Source: Nitrospirota bacterium (lineage in GTDB: Bacteria; Nitrospirota; Nitrospiria; Nitrospirales; Nitrospiraceae). From it: DNA of 64,000 nucleotides. The notes under the pieces were generated by a model that searched no databases, was not told the DNA's origin, and worked only from the letters and a program-made list of their open reading frames with translations. Numbering within the stretch: position 1 is the first letter of the stretch; the number at the start of each line of letters is the position of its first letter. The stretch is taken from positions 124,001-188,000 of the forward strand of contig JBFMAX010000003.1 in the NCBI GenBank assembly GCA_040755395.1, given 5' to 3'. The position numbers and the translations under genes are program-made. Shown here one piece after another: positions 1 through 9,946 of this stretch.

Positions 1-153
1 TGCAGCCAGTTCGTGAATCCTCACTTGTGTCTCGTCGCTGTGCCGGATGACGCCGTAGCCCTCGGCCCATCGGGCCAACTGCGGGTCGGCGGAGCGGAGC
101 TCGGCGGCCCGTTCGGCGAGTTGTCTTTCGGTATGTGCCTCTGTCTTGCCCAT
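1..153 (-). CDS. Partial CDS, unknown (5' end only)
   Basis: An open frame runs off the left edge. It starts at ATG 153 with a strong ribosome site (GAGGGAGG, about 3-8 nt upstream), which is why I call it a gene. Only 51 residues are visible, hydrophilic, Ala/Glu/Arg-rich, beginning MGKTEAHTERQLAERAAE. I do not recognise the family from this part. It lies downstream of ackA on the same strand, 99 nt away, so it could belong to the same transcription unit. The 99-nt gap holds short repeats of the GCTATTCGCTA type also seen near 48.4 and 58.9 kb. Confidence 0.6.
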   Translation of the reverse strand, partial: MGKTEAHTERQLAERAAELRSADPQLARWAEGYGVIRHSDETQVRIHELAA

Positions 154-252
154 GTGCCTCCCTCGTCACAAACGTGATGACGGCCGGTAGCTAGCAGCCA
201 ATAGCCAAAGCGAATAGCTCAGAGCTACTTGCTGTTCGCTGTTTGCTGCTGG

Positions 253-1467
253 CTATCTTGAAAGCAGACACCGGACCGTTTCCCTCGCGATCTCGGTTTC
301 TTCGTCCACTCCGACGACGTAGCATGGGAGTCTGCTGTCTTCCCGGCTGATGGGCGCGGTCGCTCCCGCCGCGAGACCTTGCACCGCCTCGTTGCGGGCC
401 TGGTCCAGCTCGATGCCACACCACGCCATGCCTTCGCAAATGCGGGCGCGGATCGCCGGCGCGTTTTCGCCGATGCCGCCCCCGAAGACCAGCGCGTCCG
501 CTCCGCCGAGGACGGCCAGGTAGGCGCCGATATATTTACGCGCGCGATGGCAGAAGGTGCGGATGGCGAGGGCGGCGCGAGGATTCCCGTTTTGTTCCGC
601 TCGCAACAATTCGCGCATGTCGTGCGAAAGCCCGGAAAGCCCCAGAAGCCCGGACCGTGCGTTCAGCCACCGTTCGACCTCATCCGGAGCGGCTCCCTCG
701 CGGCGGGCGAGGTAGGCGACGATCGCCGGATCGAGATCGCCGGACCTGGTCCCCATGACCAGACCTTCCAAAGGCGTGAAGCCCATTGACGTGTCGACCG
801 ACCGGCCTCCGCGGACCGCCGCGGCCGAGCACCCGTTTCCCAGATGTACGGTGATCAGCCGGGCTTGCGCAAGCGGCTTGTCGGTGAAGGCGGCGTAGCC
901 GGCCGCGAGAGAGGCGTGGGCGATGCCGTGGAAGCCGTAGCGCCGGATGCGGTGGCGGGACGCCAAGTCCTGCGGAATGGCGTAGGCCACCGCTTCGGCG
1001 GGAAGCCCGCAGTGAAAAGCCGTGTCGAACACGGCGACCATCGGCATCGACCGGCCGAAATGCCGCCGCGCCGCCTTGATGCCAGCCAGGCAGGCGGGGT
1101 TGTGTAGCGGCGCCAGTTCGCCGAGTCGCTCGATCTCGGCGATCACCTCGTCGTCGATGACCGTCGGGGCGTGAAACCGCTCGCCGCCGTGGACGACCCG
1201 ATGGCCGGCGGCCTGAACCGTGTCACGCTCGATATGTTCCAAGATCCAGGCCATCGCATCCTGATGGTCCGCCGCGGTCCGCGTGGAGCGACTCGGAGCT
1301 TCGCGCTGCGTCGCCAGCTCCAAGCAAGCCTGCCCGCCGATGCCGCTGACGGCGCCTCGTACAAGCTCCTTCGGCGCCGCCGGGTCGGGCCCCGCCTGCG
1401 TTTCCTCGACCTGGAACAGCCGGAACTTGACGGAAGAGCTGCCGCAGTTGACGACCAGCACGCGCAT
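253..1467 (-). CDS. ackA: Acetate kinase
   Basis: Cytoplasmic kinase interconverting acetate plus ATP with acetyl phosphate plus ADP. The 404-residue product has the usual family length. It opens with the phosphate-binding signature VLVVNCGSSSVKFRLF, carries the second family signature near residues 195-215 (TVHLGNGCSAAAVRGGRSVD, then TSMGFTPLEG), and has the conserved GTRSGDLDP and FGGGIGENAP segments. Start at ATG 1467 lies 2 nt after the stop of the DUF481 gene, so the two are probably co-transcribed. No phosphotransacetylase gene is visible here; the partner could be phosphoketolase or Pta elsewhere in the genome. Confidence 0.96.
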   Translation of the reverse strand: MRVLVVNCGSSSVKFRLFQVEETQAGPDPAAPKELVRGAVSGIGGQACLELATQREAPSRSTRTAADHQDAMAWILEHIERDTVQAAGHRVVHGGERFHAPTVIDDEVIAEIERLGELAPLHNPACLAGIKAARRHFGRSMPMVAVFDTAFHCGLPAEAVAYAIPQDLASRHRIRRYGFHGIAHASLAAGYAAFTDKPLAQARLITVHLGNGCSAAAVRGGRSVDTSMGFTPLEGLVMGTRSGDLDPAIVAYLARREGAAPDEVERWLNARSGLLGLSGLSHDMRELLRAEQNGNPRAALAIRTFCHRARKYIGAYLAVLGGADALVFGGGIGENAPAIRARICEGMAWCGIELDQARNEAVQGLAAGATAPISREDSRLPCYVVGVDEETEIARETVRCLLSR

Positions 1468-1469
1468 CG

Positions 1470-2489
1470 TTAGCCGCCGAACTCGTACCCCAAGCCGAAG
1501 ATGAACGCCTCGTCGGTCCGCTTGCGTCCCGGCGCCGGGGCGCCGTTGTAGCGGAGGTCATATTCGAAATTCACGAACAGATTCTCGTAGACCGTGATCC
1601 GGATGCCCTGGTCGGCGAAAAACCGGAGCGCGTTGCGCTCGGCGAAATCGTAGAAGCCCTCGTGCTTGTGAAACGCTTTGACACGGTCGGGAACGAGGGT
1701 GAATTCGGTGCGCAACGACCAGCGCGCGGAGGGCGTCTGCGTCTGGGGGGCGTTGGTGTACTCTTCACTGACGTAGGCGAGACCCGCAATGCCCGCGACG
1801 GTCGCGCGGGCGCTCTCCAGAAATTGATAGCCAAGACCTGAGCCGAGCGTCGTGCGCAGCGTCAAATTCTGAAACGTATCCTTTTCAAACAGGCTCTCCG
1901 CGTTGGCGAAGACCTTTTTGGAGAAAAAAAGATCGTATTTCAGCGTGGCCAAGGAGTTTCGAACGGTGACCCGGCTCCCAACCTCTCCGTAGTTGTATTT
2001 GCCTTCCAGCAGAAACCGATGTCGCTCCGACCGGATCGTCCAGCGCGTCGAGGCGTTGACCGCCCTGGTGTCGGTGTTGCCTTGGGTGCTGTTGCCGCCG
2101 ATGTTGACCGTGCCGCGGTAGCGCACCGGCTCGATATTGATGGCCTTCACCTCCGACAGAGCTATGGTTCCGGGCGTGCCGAGTTCCGTCGCGTCGACGA
2201 TGAGAGCTTTTCCGAAGAACAGATCGGCGAGGGTCTCCGCTTCCGTCTTTCCATCGACCTGGACTTTGAACGGCTTCTCGGAAGAGAGACTCTCGACCTG
2301 CTTCCAGTCGATGGTGACGTTCCCGCTGTGCGGGGTCTTCACGGTCAGCCGGCCCTCTTCCATTTTGACGATCTCGCCTGTGATGCGATCGCCGTTGAGC
2401 AGCCGCACTTCGCCGGCCCAAGCCGGCGCCAGACCGCCCAGCCCTGTGAGGCAGCAGACGAGCATCCCTCTGATCCATGGACCTTGCAT
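1470..2489 (-). CDS. DUF481 outer-membrane protein
   Basis: A 339-residue exported protein. The signal peptide is MQGPWIRGMLVCCLTGLGG... ending at PAWA, followed by a short N-terminal SH3-like part (VRLLNGDRITGEIVKMEEGRLTV) and then alternating beta strands typical of the DUF481 'putative salt-induced outer membrane protein' barrel (VNIGGNSTQGNTDTRA, LGYEFGG at the C-terminus). The frame is open up to 2561, but ATG 2489 places the signal peptide at the N-terminus and is preferred. It lies directly upstream of ackA. Function is not established; an outer-membrane barrel is the safe statement. Confidence 0.85.
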   Translation of the reverse strand: MQGPWIRGMLVCCLTGLGGLAPAWAGEVRLLNGDRITGEIVKMEEGRLTVKTPHSGNVTIDWKQVESLSSEKPFKVQVDGKTEAETLADLFFGKALIVDATELGTPGTIALSEVKAINIEPVRYRGTVNIGGNSTQGNTDTRAVNASTRWTIRSERHRFLLEGKYNYGEVGSRVTVRNSLATLKYDLFFSKKVFANAESLFEKDTFQNLTLRTTLGSGLGYQFLESARATVAGIAGLAYVSEEYTNAPQTQTPSARWSLRTEFTLVPDRVKAFHKHEGFYDFAERNALRFFADQGIRITVYENLFVNFEYDLRYNGAPAPGRKRTDEAFIFGLGYEFGG

Positions 2490-2603
2490 GAAAACGGTTC
2501 CCTTCTGCCTGAAGCGCGAAGCGAGACATGCGGAAACGGGAACGTGAAACACCGCGGACAAGACGTTATGGAGGATGGATGCGCCCGTCTGCGTGAAATC
2601 TAC

Positions 2604-2969
2604 TCATCGCTTGCTGGATAGGTTGATCCATTTGAAGGTCCGTTGGGTCTTCTTGCGGGACACGGACAGGAGCACCGTGAGCCAGATCGCGCCCGTGACG
2701 ATCAGCCGTTCCCCGTTCGACGCACGGGCGACGTCGCTGTCCAGCGAAAAGAGGCCGGGCGCGAATGCCAGCGCGGTGACGACGATTGCCGTCGCGGTCA
2801 CCAACACGACGTCGTCCGGCGACGACCACAACGCGATCCAGACGACGGGGATCACGTACAACGCCGCCCATGAGCAGCCCGGCGAGGGCATGAAATCCAG
2901 CGCGCACACGCACGCCGCGAATCCGAGCGCCGCGACGATCGTCAGCGGACTGGTCTTCGTCCCGTTCAT
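2604..2969 (-). CDS. Small four-helix membrane protein
   Basis: A 121-residue product with about four hydrophobic segments (roughly residues 8-25, 32-50, 52-72 and 88-105) and a basic tail (SRKKTQRTFKWINLSSKR). The pattern resembles the membrane sensor part found at the N-terminus of some histidine kinases and diguanylate cyclases (VVWIALWSSPDDVVL), but no catalytic domain follows before the stop. It is a stand-alone membrane protein or a remnant of a sensor. No neighbour clarifies its role. Confidence 0.6.
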   Translation of the reverse strand: MNGTKTSPLTIVAALGFAACVCALDFMPSPGCSWAALYVIPVVWIALWSSPDDVVLVTATAIVVTALAFAPGLFSLDSDVARASNGERLIVTGAIWLTVLLSVSRKKTQRTFKWINLSSKR

Positions 2970-3084
2970 GCCGCAACCAAGCCATAAAAGGTGCGCAACG
3001 GCAAGACGCCTTTGGGAGTGCGTCGCAGCAGGGCGTCCGCGTCCCGTAGGATGACATGAAATGCGTTGATCCTCAACGCGGCGC

Positions 3085-3735
3085 TCACGGCACTTGTAAA
3101 ATGTCGGTGGTCCGGAAGGTGAAGAAAAAGAGGATCGTGTACTGATTGTAGTAGGCGTTACCCGTCGTCCAGTGCGTGGACCGGACGAAACGGCCGGTGG
3201 CGGTCTCGTAGATGTCCAGATACAGCCGCGCGTGCGCCAACTGATCCAGTTCCTGATACAGCGTGATCTGCGGCAGCGAAAACGGAATGATCACGCTCTG
3301 GATCGGCGGCAGCCCGAAGAACGTGTCCCCCTGGTTGGTGCCGAGGGCCAGCACCATGGCGCGGACCAGATAGGTCGCCTCACCGGGATGTCTCTTGATG
3401 TGGTAGCCCTGTTCGCCCAGCCGCGCAGCGACCGCGTCGCGCACAAAGGACAGGTCCCAGGAGGGGGAATCGATCACGCCGAAGTCCCCTTCCTTCTGCA
3501 GGTGGACGTGCGCGCGATCGGTTTGAAGCCCGCTGACCTCGACGGCGACCGTCGCGCCTTCCGGCAGAGGCACGCTCATATCGGCCAGCGCCCGCTGGAC
3601 GGCGTGGGTGAGCAGCAACTGTTCGGTCGCGCTGCGCGGCGTCTTGGACACCTCCCGCGGCAACGCGCAGGCGGCGAAGAGCGTCAGAGCCCCGATGAGC
3701 CGGAGGACGCCGCCTATGACTCTCTCGAAATTCAT
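3085..3735 (-). CDS. Predicted lipoprotein, unknown function
   Basis: A 216-residue exported protein. ATG 3735 is preferred over the longer open frame because it places a signal sequence followed by a lipobox (LTLFAAC) at the N-terminus. The mature part is mixed alpha/beta and includes VAVEVSGLQTDRAHVHLQ and YLVRAMVLALGTNQG, then an aromatic C-terminus. It looks like an outer-membrane-anchored lipoprotein in a family known mainly from Nitrospira and Planctomycetes; no biochemical role is known to me. It is transcribed away from the TPR gene to its right. Confidence 0.75.
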   Translation of the reverse strand: MNFERVIGGVLRLIGALTLFAACALPREVSKTPRSATEQLLLTHAVQRALADMSVPLPEGATVAVEVSGLQTDRAHVHLQKEGDFGVIDSPSWDLSFVRDAVAARLGEQGYHIKRHPGEATYLVRAMVLALGTNQGDTFFGLPPIQSVIIPFSLPQITLYQELDQLAHARLYLDIYETATGRFVRSTHWTTGNAYYNQYTILFFFTFRTTDILQVP

Positions 3736-4074
3736 TCTCGTGTGTTTCGGCGGGCGAGGGGAACAGGTATGAGACGACAACGCCCCTGTACTGTCGGCCC
3801 GCCTGTCCGGCCATTCGACACCTCCAGACGATTGTCTCTGGCCCGCTTCAGACTTCAGCTAACACCAGCGTCGATTCGTAGCCCAATAGACAAAAAGTCC
3901 GTCACAAGCCGGGAAATGTCGAATCACGATCTTGCCCAGTTGTTGATACTGGGAGATTATTATAGTGGAACATGCGGAGCCTGGATCTGACCGGGCGAGC
4001 GAAGTGCTTGACTGTCCACAAACGACGGCGGAGAATTGGCCACAGGCGAAGAATCGGCCACAGGAGATCGCCCG

Positions 4075-5502
4075 ATGGCGCGTGTGCTGATGGGGACGAG
4101 CCTGCAATCTCTCTCAACGAGGTGCTTGCGGCGCGAGGGGCGGACAGGTCCGATCTTCGAGGCTGGAGCCGGAACATGGCTGCTGTTGGTCGCGGCGGCG
4201 ATGCCCTTCGTGATGGGGGCGGCCCCGGTCGGCGAACCGTCTCCCGCTGAACCGGAGATGCAGATGGAACCCAAACGCCGGTATGTGGCGCCGACGGATG
4301 CGGCGGACAGCGCGCGGGCCCACTACCACGAGGGCCTTGCGCTCCAGGCCGCGGGCGATTTGAACGAAGCGGTGGTGCGATTCCACGAGGCGATCGCGCG
4401 GAATCCTGATTTCGCCGAGGCTTATCACGCGCTCGGATTGGCGCTCAAAGCCATGGGCCGTCTCGACGCCGCCATCGAAAAATACCGGATCGCTCTCGAG
4501 CTGCAACCGAAGAATGTCGCGATCACCAACAACCTGGGCGTCGCGCTCGAAGCCAAAGGCGACTACGACGCGGCCGTGCAAGCTTACCGGAGCGCCTTGC
4601 GTCTCAAGCCGGACAGCGCGATGCTTCACTACAACCTCGCGCTGGCGTTGAAGTCCAAGGGGAATCTGGACGAAGCTCTCGAAGAATTTCGAGAGACGAT
4701 CCGGCTCGAGCCCGATCACGCGGCGGCTCACAACAATCTCGGCGTCGCGCTCGAGGCCAAAGGCGATTTGGACGGGGCCGCCGACGCGTACCGTGCGGCG
4801 CTGCGTCTGGTTCCCCAAGGGAAGCGCGCCGCCGCCTACGCGTTGAACCTCGGGGGAGCGCTCCGCGCGAAGGGCGACATGAACGGCGCCATCGACGCCT
4901 GTCGTGCGGCGCTCCGCTTGCAGCCGGATAATGGGGAGGCGCACTACTGTCTCGGTCTCGCCCTGCTGAGAACGGGGGCGCTCGACGACGCCGTCGCCGA
5001 GTTCAAGGAAGTGACTCGTCTGCTGCCCGAGCATGCCAACGCCCACCAGCACCTTGCCCTCGCATTGGAGGCCAAAGGGGACGGCGATGCCGCCGTCAAA
5101 GCCTACCGAGCCGCGGTTCGCCTGCAACCGGACAATGCGGCCGCGCGCTACAGTTTGGGAGCCCTGCTCCAGGCGCGGAACGACCTGGACGGAGCCATCG
5201 CGGAGTACCGCGCGGTTCTGGCTCTCAACCCCGATCATCCAGGGGCGTCCAACAACTTAGGGGTCGCGCTTCAGGCGAAAGGCGACATCGACGGCGCGAT
5301 CACGGCCTACCGCAACGCCCTGAATCACGAGCAGAACGACCCGATCATTCATTTCAATTTGGGGCTCGCCCTGCTGGCGAAGGGACAATCCGCCGAAGCG
5401 GCTCGGGCGTTCCTGGACTATGTGCGGCTGGCGCCGCAGACCCCGGAGCATCGTTCGAGAATCGAGTACGCGAAAGGCAAGCTCGGCGAGCAAGGACGGT
5501 AA
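4075..5502 (+). CDS. TPR-repeat protein
   Basis: A 475-residue protein built of about eleven tandem tetratricopeptide repeats of 34 residues, each showing the W/L-G-A/Y-F-A-P pattern (for example NNLGVALEAKGDYDAAVQAY). TPRs form a superhelical protein-binding scaffold. A hydrophobic stretch at about residues 35-50 (LLLVAAAMPFVMG) suggests export or a single membrane anchor. ATG 4075 is preferred because AGGAG lies 8 nt upstream; the frame is open from 4036. The upstream bases contain a 17-nt imperfect tandem repeat (GAATYGGCCACAGG, 4034-4067). Partners are unknown. Confidence 0.88.
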   Translation: MARVLMGTSLQSLSTRCLRREGRTGPIFEAGAGTWLLLVAAAMPFVMGAAPVGEPSPAEPEMQMEPKRRYVAPTDAADSARAHYHEGLALQAAGDLNEAVVRFHEAIARNPDFAEAYHALGLALKAMGRLDAAIEKYRIALELQPKNVAITNNLGVALEAKGDYDAAVQAYRSALRLKPDSAMLHYNLALALKSKGNLDEALEEFRETIRLEPDHAAAHNNLGVALEAKGDLDGAADAYRAALRLVPQGKRAAAYALNLGGALRAKGDMNGAIDACRAALRLQPDNGEAHYCLGLALLRTGALDDAVAEFKEVTRLLPEHANAHQHLALALEAKGDGDAAVKAYRAAVRLQPDNAAARYSLGALLQARNDLDGAIAEYRAVLALNPDHPGASNNLGVALQAKGDIDGAITAYRNALNHEQNDPIIHFNLGLALLAKGQSAEAARAFLDYVRLAPQTPEHRSRIEYAKGKLGEQGR

Positions 5503-5575
5503 CCTCGCGCCTCCTGCCTTCACGTTCAACGAAAACCCTGAATCGGTCCGCGCCGGAAGACCGAAGTCGCGGCTG

Positions 5576-8500
5576 CTAAGCGTGGACCTCTTCCTCGGAC
5601 GGAGCGCGGCTTGTCCGGGCTTTCCGGGCCGGGATCTCGTCGCGTCGTTTGTGCTCGTCGAACCAGGGATACAAAGCGGGCAGGACGACCAGCGTCAGCA
5701 GCGTGGAGCTGACCAATCCGCCGATCACCACCACGGCCAGCGGCCGTTGTACTTCCGAGCCGATCCCATGGGCCAACGCCAGGGGGATCAGGCCAAACAG
5801 GGCGACCAGCGCGGTCATCAGCACAGGCCTGAGCCGTAAGGCGCAGCCGGTCATGATCGCCTCGGTGACGGGCCGTCCGTCGTCGCGCAGCTTGTTGATG
5901 TAGGACACCAGGACGATGCCGTTGAGCACGGCCACGCCGAAAAGGTTAATGAAACCGACCGAGGCGGGCACGCTCAGATACTCGCCGGTGATCCAGAGCG
6001 CGACGATCCCGCCGATCAGGGCGAAGGGCAGGTTCAGGATGATCAGCGCGGCGTAGCGGACCGAGTTGAACGACGAGAACAGCAACAAGAAGATCAGGCC
6101 GATCGTGATCGGCACGATGATCTTCAGACGGGCCATGGCCCGTTGCATGTTGTCGAACGAGCCGCCCCAGGTGACGGTGTAGCCCTGAGGCAGGGACACC
6201 TGCGCGTCGATTTTCTGCTGGGCCTCCGCCACGATGCTGCCGATATCGCGCCCCGAGGTGTTGAATCCCACGTAAATGCGGCGCTTGAGCCCCTCGCGGC
6301 TGATCCGGCCGGGTCCCTCTCGCAGCTCGATGGTGCTCAGATCGCTCAGCGGAATCAGGCCGCCGGAGGCGTCGGCAACCAGGATGTTGCTGATCGTCTC
6401 GACGCTGTTGCGGTATTGTTCGGGAAACCGGAGGATCAAGTCGAAGCGCCGCTGCCCCTCGTACACGGTCGTGGCCGCCTTGCCCCCGATCGCGGTGGCG
6501 ATGATTTCCTGGATGTCGGCCACGTTGATGCCGTGCCGGGCGATCTTGCCCCGGTCGATGTCGATCGTCAGATACGGTTGGCCGAACAGTTGCTCCACGC
6601 GGATGTCCTTGACCCCGCGGATCGTCGTCAAGATCGCCGCGATCTCTTCCGCCTTCTGCCGCAGCACGTCGAGATCGTCGCCGAAGAGCTTCGCCGTCGC
6701 TTCGGTCCGGACACCGGAAATCAACTCGTCGACCCGCTGCTGAATCGGCTGGCTCAGGAGGAAGCTCGCGCCGGGAATCCGTTCCAGACGCCGGCGGATC
6801 TTCTCGACCAGTTCGGCCTTGTTGCCGGCCGTTGTCCATTCGTCCAGCGGCCTGAGCGAGACCACTGGGTCGCTTTCGTTCGGCTCCTGGGGATCGTTCC
6901 CCAACTCGGAGCGCCCGATTTTGGACACGACCATCGTGACCTCGGGAAACTCCATGACCGCCCGGTGCATCTCCTTCTCGATCTCGATCGATTCCTTGAG
7001 GGAGGTGCTCGGCAGCCGGATGGTCTGCGGTGCGAGGGAGCCCTCGTTGAGGATCGGGATAAACTCGCTGCCGAGGAATGGAACCAGCAGAAGGCTGGCG
7101 CCGAGGAGCGTAACCGCGCCGAGCAGCACGGCTCGCCTCCGCCCCAGCGCCCACTTCAGGGCGGGGAGATAGACGCGTTTGGCCCAGCGGATCAGAAACG
7201 TGTCGTCCTCGCTCCCACGCTTGAGCGCCAGGGAGCAGAGGACCGGCGAGAGGGTCAACGACAAGACCAGGGACACGAGCAGCGCGATCATGATCGTGTA
7301 GGCCAGCGGCTGGAACATTTTGCCTTCCATCCCCTGCAGCGAGAGGAGCGGGAGGAACACGATGATGATGATCAGAATCCCGAAGATCACCGGTTGGCCG
7401 ACTTCCTTGCACGCGTGGAGAACCAGGTCGATCCGGTCGACGGACTGCGACCGGTGTTCGGACAGATGGCGGTACACGTTCTCCACCACGACGACCGATC
7501 CGTCCACGATCATGCCGATCGCGATGGCCAGACCGCCGAGGGACATGAGATTGGCGGTAAGGCCCGCTTTGCCCATGACGATGAACGTCACGAGCGGCGC
7601 CAGGATGAGGGTGGCGGTCACGATCAAGGCGCTTCGGACGTTGCCGAGAAACAGAAAGAGGATGACGACGACCAGGACGATCCCTTCGACCAGCGCCTTG
7701 TACACGGTGTTGAGCGCCGCGGTGATGAGCTCGATGCGGTCATAGAAGGGGACGATCCGAAACCCCGGCGGCAGTAGGTTCTTCTCCCGGATTTCGGCGA
7801 TCTTCGCTTTGAGTCCTTGGACCACGTCCCGGGCGTTCCCGCCCCGCAACATCAGGACGATGCCGGTCACAACCTCCCGCTCCCCGTTCAGCACGGCGGC
7901 CCCGTGGCGGACGGCGTGGCCGATCTGCACCTTGGCCACGTCGCGGACGTACACCGGCGTGCCGCCGACTTCCTTGACCACGATGTTCTGAACGTCCTCC
8001 AGCGACTTGATGAGGCCGACGCCGCGCACGATGTACTTTTCGGAGTGCTTTTCGAGGATGTTTCCGCCGGCGTTGGCGTTGTTCTTGGCGACCGCCTCGA
8101 ACACGTCATGGAGCGACAAATCGTACTTGCGGAGCAGGCCGGGTTCCACTATGACCTGGTATTGCTTGACGAATCCACCCAGCGAATTGACGTCCACCAC
8201 TTCGGGGACGCTCTTGAGCAACGGCCGGATGACCCAATCCTGGATAATCCGCACGTCGATCAGGTCCTGCTCGTACAGGTGCTGCGACTGGCCCGGAGGC
8301 TGCGGCGTCTCGATGTAATACTGAAACACTTCGCCGAGTCCGGTGGTGTTGGGGACCATCATCGGCTCGGCGCCGGGCGGCAGAGACTCCCGGGCTTCGA
8401 TCAGCCGTTCGAGGACCAGTTGTCGCGCGAGGTTGATGTCCATGCTGTCCTCGAAGACGACCGTGATGAGCGACAGGCCGACTTTCGTCAGCGAGCGCAG

Positions 8501-8740
8501 CTCGGTGAGCGCCGGCACCCCCGTCAATTGCAGTTCGATCGGAAAGGTGACGAACCGTTCGACCTCGGCCGGCGACAGCCCCGGCGCCTTGGTCACGACC
8601 TGCACGAGGACGCTGGTGACGTCGGGGAACGCGTCGATCGGAATGGTCCGGAACGCGTACACGCCGCCGGCGGCCAGCATGAGCGCGATGACGACGACGA
8701 GGACGCGCTGGCGAAGGGAAAATGCGAGCAGCCGGACCAT
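5576..8740 (-). CDS. czcA: Heavy-metal RND efflux transporter, CzcA/CusA family
   Basis: Inner-membrane proton/metal antiporter subunit of a tripartite pump; 1054 residues, the usual family length. The twelve-helix RND plan is visible: helix 1 near the start (VLVVVIALMLAAGGVYAF), the large periplasmic porter loops, and the conserved TM4 segment GLAIAIGMIVDGSVVVVEN with the acidic residues D and E expected of metal-type RND proteins. TM10-12 end with TLLTLVVLPALYPWF. It is the last gene of a three-gene operon, 3 nt after czcB. The metal cannot be read reliably from sequence; Co/Zn/Cd/Ni are more likely than Cu/Ag because the segment lacks the CusA-type methionine clusters. That specificity is inference. 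Confidence 0.93.
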   Translation of the reverse strand: MVRLLAFSLRQRVLVVVIALMLAAGGVYAFRTIPIDAFPDVTSVLVQVVTKAPGLSPAEVERFVTFPIELQLTGVPALTELRSLTKVGLSLITVVFEDSMDINLARQLVLERLIEARESLPPGAEPMMVPNTTGLGEVFQYYIETPQPPGQSQHLYEQDLIDVRIIQDWVIRPLLKSVPEVVDVNSLGGFVKQYQVIVEPGLLRKYDLSLHDVFEAVAKNNANAGGNILEKHSEKYIVRGVGLIKSLEDVQNIVVKEVGGTPVYVRDVAKVQIGHAVRHGAAVLNGEREVVTGIVLMLRGGNARDVVQGLKAKIAEIREKNLLPPGFRIVPFYDRIELITAALNTVYKALVEGIVLVVVILFLFLGNVRSALIVTATLILAPLVTFIVMGKAGLTANLMSLGGLAIAIGMIVDGSVVVVENVYRHLSEHRSQSVDRIDLVLHACKEVGQPVIFGILIIIIVFLPLLSLQGMEGKMFQPLAYTIMIALLVSLVLSLTLSPVLCSLALKRGSEDDTFLIRWAKRVYLPALKWALGRRRAVLLGAVTLLGASLLLVPFLGSEFIPILNEGSLAPQTIRLPSTSLKESIEIEKEMHRAVMEFPEVTMVVSKIGRSELGNDPQEPNESDPVVSLRPLDEWTTAGNKAELVEKIRRRLERIPGASFLLSQPIQQRVDELISGVRTEATAKLFGDDLDVLRQKAEEIAAILTTIRGVKDIRVEQLFGQPYLTIDIDRGKIARHGINVADIQEIIATAIGGKAATTVYEGQRRFDLILRFPEQYRNSVETISNILVADASGGLIPLSDLSTIELREGPGRISREGLKRRIYVGFNTSGRDIGSIVAEAQQKIDAQVSLPQGYTVTWGGSFDNMQRAMARLKIIVPITIGLIFLLLFSSFNSVRYAALIILNLPFALIGGIVALWITGEYLSVPASVGFINLFGVAVLNGIVLVSYINKLRDDGRPVTEAIMTGCALRLRPVLMTALVALFGLIPLALAHGIGSEVQRPLAVVVIGGLVSSTLLTLVVLPALYPWFDEHKRRDEIPARKARTSRAPSEEEVHA

Positions 8741-8743
8741 GCG

Positions 8744-9946
8744 TCAGATGTCTTTTTTCTGGAGTTCGGATTTGAGGATGAAGGCGCCCTGGATCACCAC
8801 CGGTTCGCCCTCCCGGAGGCCGTCGAGGATCTTGACCATCTGACCGTCGGAGGCGCCGAGCCTGACCTCGCGCGCCTCGAACGACTGGGCGTCGCGCTGG
8901 ACGAACACGAAGGTGCGGTTCCGGTCCCGCTGCACCGCCGCCTCCGGCACGAGCAACGCCCCGGACTCGGTTTCGGAATGGATGCGCACGGTGGCGAACA
9001 TTTCCGGCTTGAGCCGGCCTTGCGGGTTCGGCAGTTCCAGGCGGACGCTCATCGTCCGTGTCGTGGGGTCCAGCACGTCTCCGACGTAGGTGATCTTCGC
9101 CGTGAAGACGTCGTCGGGATAGGCGGCGACGCGGACTTCCGCCGTCCCGTTCGGACGGATATAGGGGATGTCCTTCTCCGGAATGTTGGCGACGACCCAC
9201 ACTTCGGACAGGTCGGCCACCACGAACAGCTTCTCCGTGGTCTCCACCACTTCGCCTCGGGTGACGTTCCGGGCGATGATCCGACCGGCGAAGGGCGCTT
9301 CGATCGGCACATAGGACCGGATCTTGTGATCGCGGTCGAGTTGTTTGATCTCTTTCTCTTCCATGCCCAGCAGCAGGAGCCGGTCTTTCGCTTCCCGCGC
9401 CTCGGCCCTGGCGCTGTAGAGCTCGGCTTCCCGGCGCTGAGCTTCCGCCGTGCCGATGACCTTTTCCTGCAACAGGAACTCGGCCCGTTTGAACGACTGT
9501 TCGGCCAGGTATAGTTTCGCCTGGGCTTTCAGGTACGCCGATTGCGCCAACCCCAACTCGCTGCTGTACAGAATCGCCAGCAGGTCGTCCGCTTTCACTT
9601 CCTGGCCCAAGTCCGCGTACACGTCCACGACCCGCCCGCGCACCAGGGTGGTGATGTCCGCAACGGCGCGTTCGTTCGGCCGGATCGTCGCGGGAAAATC
9701 CCGGAACGTCCGGAATTCGCCCCGCGTGACCGGTTGGACGGTGATGCCCGATCGCGCCGCGGTCTCCGGGTCGAGGCGGACTTCGGTCGCGGACTGCGCC
9801 GGCTGGGCCGTCGGTTTGGCGCCGGTCGCTTCATTGGGCGTCGAATCACACCCGGCCGCCAGGCTGAATATCAACACGGCGGTCGCCGGTCCCAATCCTT
9901 CTCGTTCCGTGAAGCGCATCTCGTCCTGCGTGAAGCGTCGTTCCAT
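8744..9946 (-). CDS. czcB: RND efflux periplasmic adaptor, CzcB family
   Basis: Membrane-fusion protein joining the inner-membrane pump to the outer-membrane channel; 400 residues. A signal sequence with lipobox-like LIFSLAAGC is followed by the barrel-sandwich half (VDVYADLGQEVKADDLLAIL), a coiled-coil hairpin at roughly 130-190 (QSAYLKAQAKLYLAEQSF), the second lipoyl half (APFAGRIIARNVTRGEVVE) and the beta-barrel. ATG 9946 overlaps the czcC stop as TAATG, indicating translational coupling; the longer open frame up to 10294 lies inside czcC and is a shadow. There are no His-rich metal-binding tracts. Confidence 0.92.
   Translation of the reverse strand: MERRFTQDEMRFTEREGLGPATAVLIFSLAAGCDSTPNEATGAKPTAQPAQSATEVRLDPETAARSGITVQPVTRGEFRTFRDFPATIRPNERAVADITTLVRGRVVDVYADLGQEVKADDLLAILYSSELGLAQSAYLKAQAKLYLAEQSFKRAEFLLQEKVIGTAEAQRREAELYSARAEAREAKDRLLLLGMEEKEIKQLDRDHKIRSYVPIEAPFAGRIIARNVTRGEVVETTEKLFVVADLSEVWVVANIPEKDIPYIRPNGTAEVRVAAYPDDVFTAKITYVGDVLDPTTRTMSVRLELPNPQGRLKPEMFATVRIHSETESGALLVPEAAVQRDRNRTFVFVQRDAQSFEAREVRLGASDGQMVKILDGLREGEPVVIQGAFILKSELQKKDI

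Noticed and set aside
3932-3966. TTGTTG...TATAGT as promoter of the TPR gene
   Set aside because: Spacing between the possible boxes is 12-15 or over 20 nt, so no consistent -35/-10 pair.
6143-7777. A 544-codon open frame on the plus strand opposite czcA
   Set aside because: The protein is Asp/His/Arg-rich with no fold, typical of the antisense of a GC-rich gene; czcA on the other strand is certain.
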